This document shows positions 35,712 through 44,785 of a stretch of DNA of 64,000 nucleotides, piece after piece. The stretch spans positions 620,001-684,000 of the forward strand of contig NZ_CP139558.1 in the NCBI RefSeq assembly GCF_034262375.1, written 5' to 3'. The notes beneath the pieces were generated by a model that did no database searches, was not told where the DNA came from, and was given only the letters and a program-made list of their open reading frames with translations. Position 1 is the first letter of the stretch. Every line of letters begins with the position of its first letter. Made by a program: the position numbers and the translations under genes. This stretch comes from Mucilaginibacter sabulilitoris. GTDB lineage: Bacteria > Bacteroidota > Bacteroidia > Sphingobacteriales > Sphingobacteriaceae.

Positions 35712-35747
35712 CAAAGATATATGTTTTAGATTGTATTATGCAATACA
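35712..35747 (-). promoter_or_regulatory. PadR promoter box and candidate operator
   Basis: On the minus strand TATCTTTG (35712-35719) is an exact -7 box only four bases before the padR ATG, implying a leaderless mRNA. Just upstream TGTATT-ATGC-AATACA (35732-35747) is a perfect inverted repeat, plausible as the PadR operator. Confidence 0.5.
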
Positions 35748-35822
35748 TAGTACTATAATTATAAACTTTATTATTTAAATCTTGCTTTTTTAAAAAAAAA
35801 GTAGCCGTTTAGAAGATTTTAC

Positions 35823-35853
35823 TTGACTTTTTAATAATGTAACATTACTTTTA
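35823..35853 (+). promoter_or_regulatory. Candidate SusC promoter with overlapping palindrome
   Basis: TTG (35823-35825), 20 bases, then TACTTTTA (35846-35853, one mismatch to TAnnTTTG). The palindrome TAATGT-A-ACATTA (35835-35847) overlaps the spacer and the first bases of the -7 box and could bind a repressor. Confidence 0.4.
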
Positions 35854-35891
35854 TGATTAATTAACTATTAACTGATCTTATTATTAACGCA

Positions 35892-38800
35892 ATGAAAAAA
35901 CTTCTACTAGCAAGTTTGTGCGTTCTGTTGTTATGCGTAACGCAGACATTTGCACAAAACCGTACAGTTACTGGTACGGTTACGGCCCAAGAAGACGGCC
36001 TACCCATCCCGGGAGTAACAGTACGAGTAAAAGGAACTACAATCGGTACTCAAACCGGAACCAATGGCAAGTACACTTTAAGTGTTCCTGAAGGTGCAAC
36101 ATTAATCATTAGCTTTATTGGCTATGCACAGCAAGAAATTCCGGTTACCGGTTCTGTGGTAAATGTAAAACTTGTGGTATCAAGTAAACAACTTGGCGAA
36201 GTTGTGGTAACAGGCGCGTTAGGTATAACCAGAACACGTAACCAACAATCATACGCAGCACAACAGGTTGCCGGTGAGGAGGTAAACAAAACCAGATCAT
36301 CAAACTTTGTAACTGGGTTATCAGGTAAAGTTGCAGGTTTAGAGATTCGTCAGAACAATGCACTCGGATCATCTGTAAACGTTGTTTTACGTGGTGTAAA
36401 ATCTATTACCGGTAATAACCAGGCTCTTTTTGTAATTGATGGTGTTCCGGTTGATAACTCTAACCTGAATGCCCGTCCGGATCCTAAAAAGCTGGCTCAG
36501 CAAGATGGTAACGGAGGATATGATTACGGTAGCCCGGCATCTGATATTAACCCTGATGATATAGAATCGGTAACGGTATTAAAAGGTGCGGCTGCGAGTG
36601 CGTTATACGGTTCGCGTGGTAGCAATGGTGTTATCTTAATCACCAGTAAAAAAGCTAAAAAAGGTTTGGGTATTGTTATCAACAGCAGCATTAGCCAGGG
36701 TTCTTTAGTCAAATCAACCTTCCCTACTTATCAGCACAGCTATGGCGCTGGTTACGGCGCTTATTATAGCGACCCCACTGCCCATTTCTTTTATGGCGAT
36801 GTTAATGGCGATGGTAAACCTGATTTGGTTACTCCAACAACAGAAGATGCGTCTTATGGTGCAGCGTTTGACCCTAAATTGATGGTTTATCAATGGGATG
36901 CGTTTGACAGTACCTCTCCTAATTATAAAAAAGCTACTCCATGGGTTGCTGCAAAAAATGACCCGACTTCCTTTTTTGAAAAACCAATTTCAAATAACCA
37001 GAGCATCATGATTACCAATGGTACCGATGCCGGAACATTTAAATTAGGTTATACCAGGAGCAATGAAAATGGTATTGTTCCGAATAGTAACATCAATAAA
37101 AACCAGGTTGATTTAGCTGGTACTTATAACATCACTTCTAAATTAACAGTAGGTGGTGCTGTTAACTTTTTCAACATTAATGGTCGCGGCAGACCAGGTA
37201 CCGGTTATGATGGTGCTGGTGGCAGAAACGTAATGACCAACTTTAGGCAGTGGTGGGAAGTTAACAATGATGTGCAGGACTTAAAAGCTGCTTATGACAG
37301 AACAGGTAAAAATATTACCTGGAATTATGCCGATCCGCTGGCTGGTAACTTCTCAGCTATTTTCTGGGATAACCCTTATTATGTACGTTACCAAAACTAT
37401 GAAACAGATACCCGTAACAGGTATTTAGGAAACGTGAATGCTGTATATAAGGCTACCGATTGGTTAACTATTACCGGCAGAACCTCATTAGATTCATATA
37501 CAGAACTTGATGAAGAGCGTAAAAATGTTACCAGCGTTGGTGTTCCATATTATTCAAGGAATAACAGATCATATACCGAAACAAACTATGACCTGTTAGC
37601 CACCGTTGACAAAAAGCTTTCAAATTCATTTAACCTGAAAGCATTATTAGGAACAAACATTCGTAAGCAAAACATCCAGAATATTTATGCGATAACAAAC
37701 GGTGGTTTGTTTACCCCTTCTTTATATTCAATCGCGAACTCGCTGAATGCACCTAACGCTCCTATAGAAAACAAATCACTTAGAGAAGTTGACGGTATTT
37801 TTGCCGGAGCAACACTTACTTATAACAACTTCCTTACCTTGGATGGAACTATAAGAAGAGATAAGTCATCAACTTTACCAGAAGCTAATAATACCTATTA
37901 TTACCCATCCGGATCATTAGGTTTTGTTTTCTCCGAACTGCTTAAACAATACAACTGGTTATCATACGGAAAATTGAGAGTTAACTACGCACAGGTTGGT
38001 AGCGATGCACCGGTTTACAGCGTCTTGGATAACTATACTATCAATCCGCCAATCGGCTCTATTCCGCAGGCAAACGTTAATACCACTAAAAACAATCCAA
38101 ACTTAAAACCTGAACGTACAAGAAGTACAGAGGCCGGTTTGGAATTGGCTTTCTTTAACAATCGTTTAGGTTTTGACGGTAGCTATTACAATACATCAAC
38201 CTTTGATGAAATATTACCTGTAAACGTATCAACAGCTACAGGTTACTCTTTCAGCTATTTGAACGCTGGTACAGTTAAAAACAAAGGTGTCGAGTTATCA
38301 TTAAACGGTACCCCTGTAAGCACCAAAGATTTTAGCTGGAAACTGACTTTAAACTTCACAAAAAACATAAGCAAGGTTACCGAATTGTTTAAAGACGACC
38401 AGGGCCAGGAAGCGAGCAACCTGCAGCTTAACAGCTATCAGGGTGGTGTTTCTATCAATGCAACGTTAAATCAGCCATTTGGTACGATTCGCGGAACTGA
38501 CTTTATATATAAAGACGGTCAGAGAGTTGTTGGCGCAAACGGCCAATACCTGCAAAGCGGTCCTACCGAAACTATAGGTAACGCAAATCCTAAATGGATA
38601 GGTGGTATCAATAACAGTTTCAGATACAAAAACTTTAACTTTAGCTTCCTGATAGATATTCGTAAAGGCGGATCTGTATTTTCAACAGATATGTACTATG
38701 GTTTAGCAACCGGTCTTTATCCTGAAACTGTTTACACCAACGATCTTGGTAACCCTGTACGTAACACCCTTGCAAACGGTGGTGGTTTCATCAGGCCTGG

Positions 38801-39146
38801 TGTAACCGAAGATGGTCAGCCAAACACAAAACGTGTAAGTGCAAGTAACTATGGTGCATTTGGTTATGCTACTTTACCAGATAAAGCTTTCGTATACGAC
38901 GCCGGTTATGTGAAACTGAGAGAGGCTGTTTTAGGTTATACTATACCGGAGAATACCCTGTCGCACATTGGTCCAATTAAAGAAGTTACCTTCCAGGTTA
39001 TCGGCCGTAACCTTTGGATAATGCACAAAAACTTACCATATGCCGATCCGGAAGAGGGTTTGTCATCAGGTAACTTACAAGGTTATCAGGTAGGTTCTTA
39101 CCCAACTACCCGTACTATTTCACTGAATCTGAAACTACGTTTTTAA
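35892..39146 (+). CDS. SusC/RagA-family TonB-linked outer-membrane transporter
   Basis: 1084 residues. Signal peptide (about 1-21, ending TFA-Q), carboxypeptidase-regulatory-like domain with GTVTAQEDGLPIPGVTVRVKG (read in part, about 27-100), the linker to LGEVVVTGALGI (TonB-box region, about 101-112), plug domain with GLEIRQNNALGSSVNV and LFVIDGVPVDN, VTVLKGAAASALYGSRGSNGV, and a 22-stranded barrel ending in LKLRF. It imports a large substrate across the outer membrane with its SusD lipoprotein, encoded 10 bases downstream. Substrate is not apparent: no glycoside hydrolase, ECF sigma or FecR gene is nearby. Confidence 0.95.
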   Translation: MKKLLLASLCVLLLCVTQTFAQNRTVTGTVTAQEDGLPIPGVTVRVKGTTIGTQTGTNGKYTLSVPEGATLIISFIGYAQQEIPVTGSVVNVKLVVSSKQLGEVVVTGALGITRTRNQQSYAAQQVAGEEVNKTRSSNFVTGLSGKVAGLEIRQNNALGSSVNVVLRGVKSITGNNQALFVIDGVPVDNSNLNARPDPKKLAQQDGNGGYDYGSPASDINPDDIESVTVLKGAAASALYGSRGSNGVILITSKKAKKGLGIVINSSISQGSLVKSTFPTYQHSYGAGYGAYYSDPTAHFFYGDVNGDGKPDLVTPTTEDASYGAAFDPKLMVYQWDAFDSTSPNYKKATPWVAAKNDPTSFFEKPISNNQSIMITNGTDAGTFKLGYTRSNENGIVPNSNINKNQVDLAGTYNITSKLTVGGAVNFFNINGRGRPGTGYDGAGGRNVMTNFRQWWEVNNDVQDLKAAYDRTGKNITWNYADPLAGNFSAIFWDNPYYVRYQNYETDTRNRYLGNVNAVYKATDWLTITGRTSLDSYTELDEERKNVTSVGVPYYSRNNRSYTETNYDLLATVDKKLSNSFNLKALLGTNIRKQNIQNIYAITNGGLFTPSLYSIANSLNAPNAPIENKSLREVDGIFAGATLTYNNFLTLDGTIRRDKSSTLPEANNTYYYPSGSLGFVFSELLKQYNWLSYGKLRVNYAQVGSDAPVYSVLDNYTINPPIGSIPQANVNTTKNNPNLKPERTRSTEAGLELAFFNNRLGFDGSYYNTSTFDEILPVNVSTATGYSFSYLNAGTVKNKGVELSLNGTPVSTKDFSWKLTLNFTKNISKVTELFKDDQGQEASNLQLNSYQGGVSINATLNQPFGTIRGTDFIYKDGQRVVGANGQYLQSGPTETIGNANPKWIGGINNSFRYKNFNFSFLIDIRKGGSVFSTDMYYGLATGLYPETVYTNDLGNPVRNTLANGGGFIRPGVTEDGQPNTKRVSASNYGAFGYATLPDKAFVYDAGYVKLREAVLGYTIPENTLSHIGPIKEVTFQVIGRNLWIMHKNLPYADPEEGLSSGNLQGYQVGSYPTTRTISLNLKLRF

Positions 39147-39156
39147 TTAAATAACG

Positions 39157-40623
39157 ATGAAAAAAATATTTGCACTGTTTTTACTGGTGTCGACGCTTTC
39201 GGCCTGTAAAAAAGATATAGCGAGTCTGAATACAGACCCCAAGAACCCGGCAATTGTGCCGTCGTTTTCGTTCTTCACCTACGGACAAAGGTTAATAACC
39301 AATACCGTAACCTCATCTAACGTTAACCTGAACATATTCCGTTTAGTAGCGCAGCAATGGCAGGAAACCACTTATACAGATGAAAGTAACTATGATATCA
39401 CCACTCGCCCTATCCCTGATAACCTGTGGAATGCTATTTACAGGGATGCTCTTCAAAACATAGAGCGTTCAAAACTGTTGATCCCTACAGATGTTGCAGA
39501 TGCTGGTGTGCAGAAAAACGAGATAGCTATTGCTGATATCATGGAGGTGTATTGCTACTATTACATTTTTACCACTTTTGGTAATGCCCCTTATACCGAT
39601 GCATTAGATATCAGCAAACCATTCCCTAAGTTTGATGATGCTAAAACTGCATATTATGACATGCTAACCCGTTTAGATAAAGATATTGCAGCTTTAAACA
39701 CAGCATCTGCAAGCTTCGGAACTGCCGACGTAATTTATGGTGGCGATGTAGCTAAATGGAAAAAATTTGCAGCTTCCTTTAAACTGAAAATGGGTATAAC
39801 TATTGCAGATTTAGACGCTGCAAAAGCAAAAGAGGTTGTTCAATCTGCAATTACAGCCGGTGTATTTACCTCAAACGACGACAATGCCTTGTTTAAATAT
39901 GTAGCCAGCCCGCCAAATACAAATCCAATCTGGGTTGATCTTGTGCAAAGTGCTCGTCAGGATTTTGTTGCCAACAGTACCATTATGGGTTTCCTGAATC
40001 CGCAGACACCTTTAGCAGATCCAAGGCTTCCGTACTATTTTACAGTAAATAACTTAAAAACGAATATTTATGCCGGTGCAGATCCTGGTGCGAGTGCCGC
40101 TTTTGGTGATTTCTCAAAACCATCAGGTCCGTTATTGATAAGCTCATCTATTGGTAAAATTACCAATGCAGATTTCCCGGGTTTATTGCTTGATTATGCT
40201 GAAACTGAACTTAACTTAGCCGAAGCCGTATCAAGAGGATTTATTGCCGGTTCTGTTGAAGACCATTATAACAAAGGTATAACTGCTTCAATAACCTTTT
40301 GGGGAGCGCAGCCATCTGAAGCTGTTACTTATTTAGCTCAGGCCAATGTTAAGTTTGCTACAGCAACCGGAACAACTCCTCTTCAAAAAATCGCGCTTCA
40401 AAAATACCTTGCCCTTTATAACAGGGGCTGGGATGCCTGGACAGAAGTTAGAAGGTTAGATTATCCTGTACTTACTGCACCGGAAACTGCGCAAACAGCG
40501 TTCCCTGTTCGTTTTACCTACCCTGTTAACGAGCAAAACGTAAACGGAGTTAATTATAACAAAGCTGCTGCAGCAATTGGTGGCGATAAAGTAACTACTA
40601 AATTATTTTTTGATAAAAACTAA
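39157..40623 (+). CDS. SusD/RagB-family outer-membrane lipoprotein
   Basis: 488 residues. Lipoprotein signal with lipobox LSAC (lipidated Cys about residue 17), then the SusD-like tetratricopeptide fold: NTDPKNPAIVP, WQETTYTDESNYD, and the late LDYAETELNLAEAVSRGF and YNKGITASITFWG segments typical of the SusD-like_2 subgroup, which usually partners with transporters for non-classical glycans or peptides. It forms a lid over the SusC channel. Directly coupled to the SusC gene and followed by a strong terminator. Confidence 0.95.
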   Translation: MKKIFALFLLVSTLSACKKDIASLNTDPKNPAIVPSFSFFTYGQRLITNTVTSSNVNLNIFRLVAQQWQETTYTDESNYDITTRPIPDNLWNAIYRDALQNIERSKLLIPTDVADAGVQKNEIAIADIMEVYCYYYIFTTFGNAPYTDALDISKPFPKFDDAKTAYYDMLTRLDKDIAALNTASASFGTADVIYGGDVAKWKKFAASFKLKMGITIADLDAAKAKEVVQSAITAGVFTSNDDNALFKYVASPPNTNPIWVDLVQSARQDFVANSTIMGFLNPQTPLADPRLPYYFTVNNLKTNIYAGADPGASAAFGDFSKPSGPLLISSSIGKITNADFPGLLLDYAETELNLAEAVSRGFIAGSVEDHYNKGITASITFWGAQPSEAVTYLAQANVKFATATGTTPLQKIALQKYLALYNRGWDAWTEVRRLDYPVLTAPETAQTAFPVRFTYPVNEQNVNGVNYNKAAAAIGGDKVTTKLFFDKN

Positions 40624-40641
40624 TTCAGGTAAATAATAAAG

Positions 40642-40676
40642 AAAAAGCCTTGCTCAATATTGAGCAAGGCTTTTTT
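40642..40676 (+). terminator. Terminator of the SusC/SusD operon
   Basis: AAAAAGCCTTGCTCAA and TTGAGCAAGGCTTTTTT form a near-perfect long stem with a tiny loop and T tail. It can also serve the convergent DoxX gene. Confidence 0.9.
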
Positions 40677-40692
40677 AATGGTGGTTTTGAGG

Positions 40693-41100
40693 CTACTTCT
40701 TATCCACACTATACTTGCCGGGGCCAACAAATAAAAGGCCTGCAAATATCAGCGCATCTTCAATGGCGTGTACCGCTCCTGAAAACCCTTCGCCTTTACC
40801 TAAATGGGTAAATGCGGCAATAATAAGGGTAAGGCAAAGCAATATGCATACAGGTCGAAAGGTCAGTCCTATAATTAATAGAAAACCGCCAAAAGTTTCT
40901 GTTACAGCCGCCAAAAATCCCCAAACTACAGGCAAAAAGTGAATGCCAATGTATTTGGTGGAATACCCCACTTCCTTCCAATTGTTAACGCCACCCGTAA
41001 GCATCGGGTATCCGTAGTGAATAAACGTAATACCCAGGCCAATGCGGATGATCAGGAGGCCCAGGTTTTTGTAGTTGCTCAAATTTGTTAATACTGCCAT
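40693..41100 (-). CDS. DoxX-family membrane protein
   Basis: 135 residues with four hydrophobic helices (about 10-28, 47-66, 70-90 and 110-128). The N-terminal GLLIIRIGLGITFIHYGYPML and the later GLTFRPVCILLCLT segments fit the DoxX/DoxD group. The family includes a subunit of thiosulfate:quinone oxidoreductase in archaea, but in bacteria it is mostly uncharacterised and often stress- or redox-linked. Single gene, 36 bases downstream of the LD-carboxypeptidase on the same strand, so possibly cotranscribed with it. Confidence 0.85.
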   Translation of the reverse strand: MAVLTNLSNYKNLGLLIIRIGLGITFIHYGYPMLTGGVNNWKEVGYSTKYIGIHFLPVVWGFLAAVTETFGGFLLIIGLTFRPVCILLCLTLIIAAFTHLGKGEGFSGAVHAIEDALIFAGLLFVGPGKYSVDKK

Positions 41101-41136
41101 AGCTTGTGTTGAATTTATAAGGGGTAAATTTCTGAT

Positions 41137-42078
41137 TCAGGAAAATTTAACGGTTACCTGCTGCTCCTGTACCGACAACTCAACCAGTCGCCCGAAAATT
41201 AAGCTGCAATTATCTGGGATATGGCCAGCCGGAAAGTCAAAGCACACCGGATAATCATACTCTTTTACAACATCCATAATAATTTCAGGTACAGTTTGCC
41301 CAAACGGGATGTCATTATCCTTAGTATCAGAAAACCCGCCTGCTATCAAACCTGCGAGTTTGCTCAATTTACCGGCACGTTTCAGGCAGCGCAGCATACG
41401 ATCAATGGCATACAGATATTCGCCTACATCTTCAATAAACAATATTTTACCAGCATAATCAATGTCAGATACCGAGCCTGACACCGCCACCAGTAATGAT
41501 AAGTTACCGCCGATGAGTATGCCGCCGCTGTTACCGGTCCGGTTCAAGGTATGCGATAGAAATTGATAATAAAGATCTTCGCCAAATAGTGCTTTACGCA
41601 AGGTTTTCAATGAGTGTGCCGATGCATCGGGAATATTTACCGGCATTTGGCCGTGGATACTTTGTGCTCCGTAATTTGCATACAGGTGGGTATGCAATAT
41701 GGTGATATCGCTAAAACCTACAAGCCATTTGGGGTGTTGAGCAAAGTGGCTAAAATCAACCAGGTCAATCATCCTGATGGTGCCATAACCTCCCCGTGCA
41801 GCAATAATAGCCTTAATGCTGTCGTCATCAATAAACCGCTGCAGATCTTTTGCGCGCAGTTCATCATCGCCGGCAAACTGGTGATAGGATGCATTTACGG
41901 TATCGCCCAAAATTACTTCCAGTCCCCATGATTGCAGTAAGGCAACAGCATCATCCATTGGTTTGGGCAGTTTTTTGGCCGGGCAGGTGATGGCAATTTT
42001 GTCGCCTTTTTTAAGGTATGGTATAGCAACGAGAGCCTGAGTATCTGCCAAGGCAATAATAGATGAGGGTTTATCCAT
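41137..42078 (-). CDS. LD-carboxypeptidase, S66 family
   Basis: Serine peptidase of the LdcA/MccF family that cleaves L,D bonds in murein tetrapeptides during peptidoglycan recycling, or detoxifies peptide-nucleotide antibiotics. 313 residues. IAITCPAKKLP (N-terminal domain), RGGYGTIRMID (about 95-105), nucleophile Ser in VGFSDITILH (about 121-130), and the C-terminal IFIEDVGEYLYAIDRMLRCL segment (about 215-234 in the LdcA pattern) with Glu and, near the end, the His in DFPAGHIPDN. All three catalytic residues appear present. No signal peptide, so it is probably cytosolic. Confidence 0.9.
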   Translation of the reverse strand: MDKPSSIIALADTQALVAIPYLKKGDKIAITCPAKKLPKPMDDAVALLQSWGLEVILGDTVNASYHQFAGDDELRAKDLQRFIDDDSIKAIIAARGGYGTIRMIDLVDFSHFAQHPKWLVGFSDITILHTHLYANYGAQSIHGQMPVNIPDASAHSLKTLRKALFGEDLYYQFLSHTLNRTGNSGGILIGGNLSLLVAVSGSVSDIDYAGKILFIEDVGEYLYAIDRMLRCLKRAGKLSKLAGLIAGGFSDTKDNDIPFGQTVPEIIMDVVKEYDYPVCFDFPAGHIPDNCSLIFGRLVELSVQEQQVTVKFS

Positions 42079-42141
42079 AGTTAATAAAAAACTTTCTGTG
42101 TTTCGGGCTTTCCCGCTTCCGGAGTTTCCGACTTAATAAAT

Positions 42142-42149
42142 TATCTTTG
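42142..42149 (+). promoter_or_regulatory. -7 box for metG
   Basis: TATCTTTG, an exact TAnnTTTG, 27 bases before the ATG at 42177. It lies inside the in-frame 10-codon extension from a TTG at 42147, so the ATG is the better start. Confidence 0.65.
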
Positions 42150-42176
42150 CAGCTTATTTATAATGCCGCTTACGTC

Positions 42177-44246
42177 ATGTCACAACTCAACAAATATAAA
42201 CGATATACCATTACATCGGCTTTGCCTTACGCCAATGGGCCGCTGCATATTGGGCACCTTGCAGGTGCATATATCCCGGCCGATATTTTTGTACGTTATT
42301 TAAGGCTCAAGAAAAAAGATGTAGTTTACGTTTGCGGCTCTGATGAACATGGCGCAGCTATTACTATTAAGGCTAAAAAGGAGGGTACCACACCCCAGGC
42401 TATTATTGATAAATATCATCAGCAAATAAAAGATAGTTTTGAGCAGTTTGGTATTGCGTTTGATATTTATCACCGCACCTCGTCGCCCATACACCATGAA
42501 CTGTCGCAGGAGTTTTTCCTGAACCTGTATGAAAAGGATGAGTTTATTGAAAAGATAAGCGAACAATATTACGACGAGGATTTTGACCAGTTTTTGGCCG
42601 ACAGATATATTGTGGGCACTTGCCCCAATTGCCACAACGAGAATGCCTACGGCGATCAATGTGAAAGATGCGGTACATCGTTAAGCCCGACAGATCTGAT
42701 CAACCCGGTATCAACCCTGAGCGGTAAACCTCCGGTGTTAAAACCTACCAAGCATTGGTATTTGCCACTTGATAAATACCAGCCCTGGCTGGAGCAATGG
42801 ATTGACGCAAAAGAAGGCAGCTGGAAAGTTAATGTTTTTGGTCAGTGTAAATCATGGCTTAAACAGGGGCTGCAGCCACGTTCCATGACGCGCGACCTGG
42901 ATTGGGGTATAGACGTTCCGTTGGCAGATGCCAAAGGCAAAAAGCTGTATGTTTGGATGGATGCGCCGATAGGCTATATATCGGCCACTAAACAATGGGC
43001 TATTGATAATAATAAAGACTGGAAACTATATTGGAAAAAACAGGCGGATGAACAGGACGACGCTTGTTTGATACATTTTATAGGTAAGGATAATATTGTA
43101 TTTCATTGTATTACCTTTCCATCTATACTGCATGCGCATGGCGAGTATATTTTGCCGCAAAATGTGCCTGCTAATGAGTTTTTAAACCTGGAGGGCGATA
43201 AATTATCAACCTCGCGCAACCACGCCGTTTGGCTGCATGAATACCTGGAAGAGTTTCCGGGTAAACAGGATGAACTGCGCTATGTGCTTACCTCCATACT
43301 GCCCGAAACCAGCGACAGTGAATTTACCTGGAAAGATTACCAGGCGCGTATTAATAACGAGCTGGTAGCCATACTGGGCAATTTTGTGAACCGGGTAATG
43401 ATACTGATGCACAAGTTTTACGATGGTAAAATTGAGGGCGATACCGACCGTATTGAACTTACCGACGGTAACCTTAACCAGGAGCTTGGCAATTACTATG
43501 ACGAAATTGAGAAAAACCTCGAAGCATACCGTTATCGCCAGGCCCTGCAGGCTGTGATGGATGTTGCCCGCCTCGGTAACCGCTACCTCACCGAAAAGGA
43601 GCCCTGGAAAACGATCAAAACCAACCCAGAGGATGCCAAACAAGCACTGCATAACTGCCTGGTGCTAATAGGGCACCTGGCCGCTTGCGCGCAGCCGTTT
43701 TTACCGGCTACTGCTAAAAAGATCGTAACCATGCTTAATTGGCCAAATGAGGCTATCACCTATGATCAGGAGGTGTATTTTAACAATGGGCACCAATTAA
43801 ATCCGTCGTCATTATTGTTTGAAAAAATTGAGGACGAAGCGATTGAAAAACAGCTTAAAAAGTTAGAAGATAAAAAGGCTGCTTTGCCGCCAAAATCGGC
43901 AGATGTACAACCGGCGAAGGAGAATATCAATTACGAAACTTTTAGTACCATGGACATCCGTACGGGTACCATTTTAGCCGCCGAAAAAATAGCCAAAACC
44001 AAGAAACTGCTTAAGCTTACTATAGATACCGGTATTGATGAGCGTACGGTAGTATCGGGCATTGCCGAATATTACGAACCAGAAGCCATAGTAGGGCATA
44101 AGGTGAGTATACTGGTAAACCTGGAGCCACGCGAAATAAAAGGTATAGTTTCGCAGGGAATGATCCTGATGGCCGAAAACAGCGATGGCAAACTCAGTTT
44201 TGTATCGCCTGTTGATGATTTTCATAACGGCTCGGTTATCAGGTAA
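42177..44246 (+). CDS. metG: Methionyl-tRNA synthetase
   Basis: Class I synthetase charging tRNA-Met. 689 residues from ATG 42177 (MSQLNKYK). HIGH-like motif ALPYANGPLHIGHLAG (about 15-30), a zinc knot with four cysteines (CPNCHNENAYGDQCERCG, about 146-163), the KMSKS counterpart in GDKLSTSRNHAVW (about 343-355), an anticodon-binding helix bundle, and a C-terminal EMAP/Trbp111-like tRNA-binding domain (about 580-689: DIRTGTILAAEKI, then ANLEPREIKGIVSQGMIL-type ending) that dimerises the enzyme. Preceded by a good promoter. The stop codon is directly followed by a dispersed repeat. Confidence 0.96.
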   Translation: MSQLNKYKRYTITSALPYANGPLHIGHLAGAYIPADIFVRYLRLKKKDVVYVCGSDEHGAAITIKAKKEGTTPQAIIDKYHQQIKDSFEQFGIAFDIYHRTSSPIHHELSQEFFLNLYEKDEFIEKISEQYYDEDFDQFLADRYIVGTCPNCHNENAYGDQCERCGTSLSPTDLINPVSTLSGKPPVLKPTKHWYLPLDKYQPWLEQWIDAKEGSWKVNVFGQCKSWLKQGLQPRSMTRDLDWGIDVPLADAKGKKLYVWMDAPIGYISATKQWAIDNNKDWKLYWKKQADEQDDACLIHFIGKDNIVFHCITFPSILHAHGEYILPQNVPANEFLNLEGDKLSTSRNHAVWLHEYLEEFPGKQDELRYVLTSILPETSDSEFTWKDYQARINNELVAILGNFVNRVMILMHKFYDGKIEGDTDRIELTDGNLNQELGNYYDEIEKNLEAYRYRQALQAVMDVARLGNRYLTEKEPWKTIKTNPEDAKQALHNCLVLIGHLAACAQPFLPATAKKIVTMLNWPNEAITYDQEVYFNNGHQLNPSSLLFEKIEDEAIEKQLKKLEDKKAALPPKSADVQPAKENINYETFSTMDIRTGTILAAEKIAKTKKLLKLTIDTGIDERTVVSGIAEYYEPEAIVGHKVSILVNLEPREIKGIVSQGMILMAENSDGKLSFVSPVDDFHNGSVIR

Positions 44247-44281
44247 ATGTGTGGATTTTAGATGTGCAGGTATGCAGATGG
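44247..44281. repeat. ATGTGCGGAT repeat directly after the metG stop codon
   Basis: ATGTGTGGATTTTAGATGTG then CAGGTATGCAGATGG. It is a degenerate copy of the repeat at 27829-27890 and 11976-12124. Confidence 0.55.
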
Positions 44282-44393
44282 AGGGCAAAAGAACAGCCGA
44301 TAAATTTTGCTTGTCCGGAGTGTGATTTTTCATCAATAATTTGCACCTTTGCAAGCTGATAACGGATGAGTCTGTAAAGCTTATCTATAAAAA

Positions 44394-44465
44394 GGTCCCG
44401 TAGTTCAACGGATAGAATAGGAGTTTCCTAAACTCTAGATATGAGTTCGATTCTCGTCGGGACCA
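44394..44465 (+). tRNA. tRNA-Arg (anticodon CCT)
   Basis: Complete cloverleaf: acceptor GGTCCCG/CGGGACC, D arm with TAGTTCAACGGATAGAA, anticodon stem GGAGT/ACTCT with loop TTCCTAA giving anticodon CCT, and TPsiC loop GTTCGATTC. Discriminator base A; the 3' CCA is not encoded. It reads AGG codons. The upstream sequence CACCTTTG at about -50 resembles a -7 box. Confidence 0.93.
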
Positions 44466-44505
44466 CAAAATGACCCACCGTATGCCAAGCATGGGAATAA
44501 AATTG

Positions 44506-44539
44506 AAAAGCCTTTAGATGTAAATCTGGAGGCTTTTTT
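44506..44539 (+). terminator. Terminator after tRNA-Arg
   Basis: AAAAGCCTTTAGAT and ATCTGGAGGCTTTTTT form a stem with two G-T pairs and loop GTAA. Confidence 0.75.
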
Positions 44540-44664
44540 GTTACCTAATCCTTCAATTTTCCCGACAATGCAAATCAGCCATAAAAGAGTTAGGGTTTCC
44601 TTGTCGTTTAGCAGAGCGAAATAATACAACTTCTTTTAAATTGAAATCCAGGCTCCTTTCAAAA

Positions 44665-44680
44665 TGTGATATAGGTCACA
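44665..44680. promoter_or_regulatory. CRP/FNR-type palindrome upstream of an aldo/keto reductase
   Basis: TGTGA-TATAGG-TCACA is a perfect match to the classical TGTGA-N6-TCACA half-site arrangement. It lies 106 bases before the ATG of the aldo/keto reductase, in the range for an activator site. The regulator is not encoded in this window, so assignment to a Crp/Fnr family protein is by motif only. Confidence 0.5.
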
Positions 44681-44785
44681 CAGTTCCTGGAATTTCGTGA
44701 CGTATTTTGTTGTAACTTAATTTAAGGCTTAAAGCAACGTTAGCCAAGTGGTTGACAAAAAAGGAACAGAATAAATACTATAAAA

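Larger units (their letters stand above)
44466..44785. other. Gap between tRNA-Arg and the aldo/keto reductase
   Basis: Contains the tRNA terminator, a TGTGA-N6-TCACA palindrome (44665-44680) and the promoter region of the next gene. An antisense frame starting in the tRNA (44435-44629) is an artefact. No other feature seen; no repeat of the tRNA 3' end was found. Confidence 0.5.

Noticed and set aside
42147..42176. Ten-codon N-terminal extension of MetG from TTG
   Set aside because: It overlaps the -7 promoter box and the ATG at 42177 fits the family.
44435..44629. Antisense ORF ending in CGPDENRTHI
   Set aside because: It reads the opposite strand of tRNA-Arg; this peptide ending is a well-known false annotation over tRNA genes.
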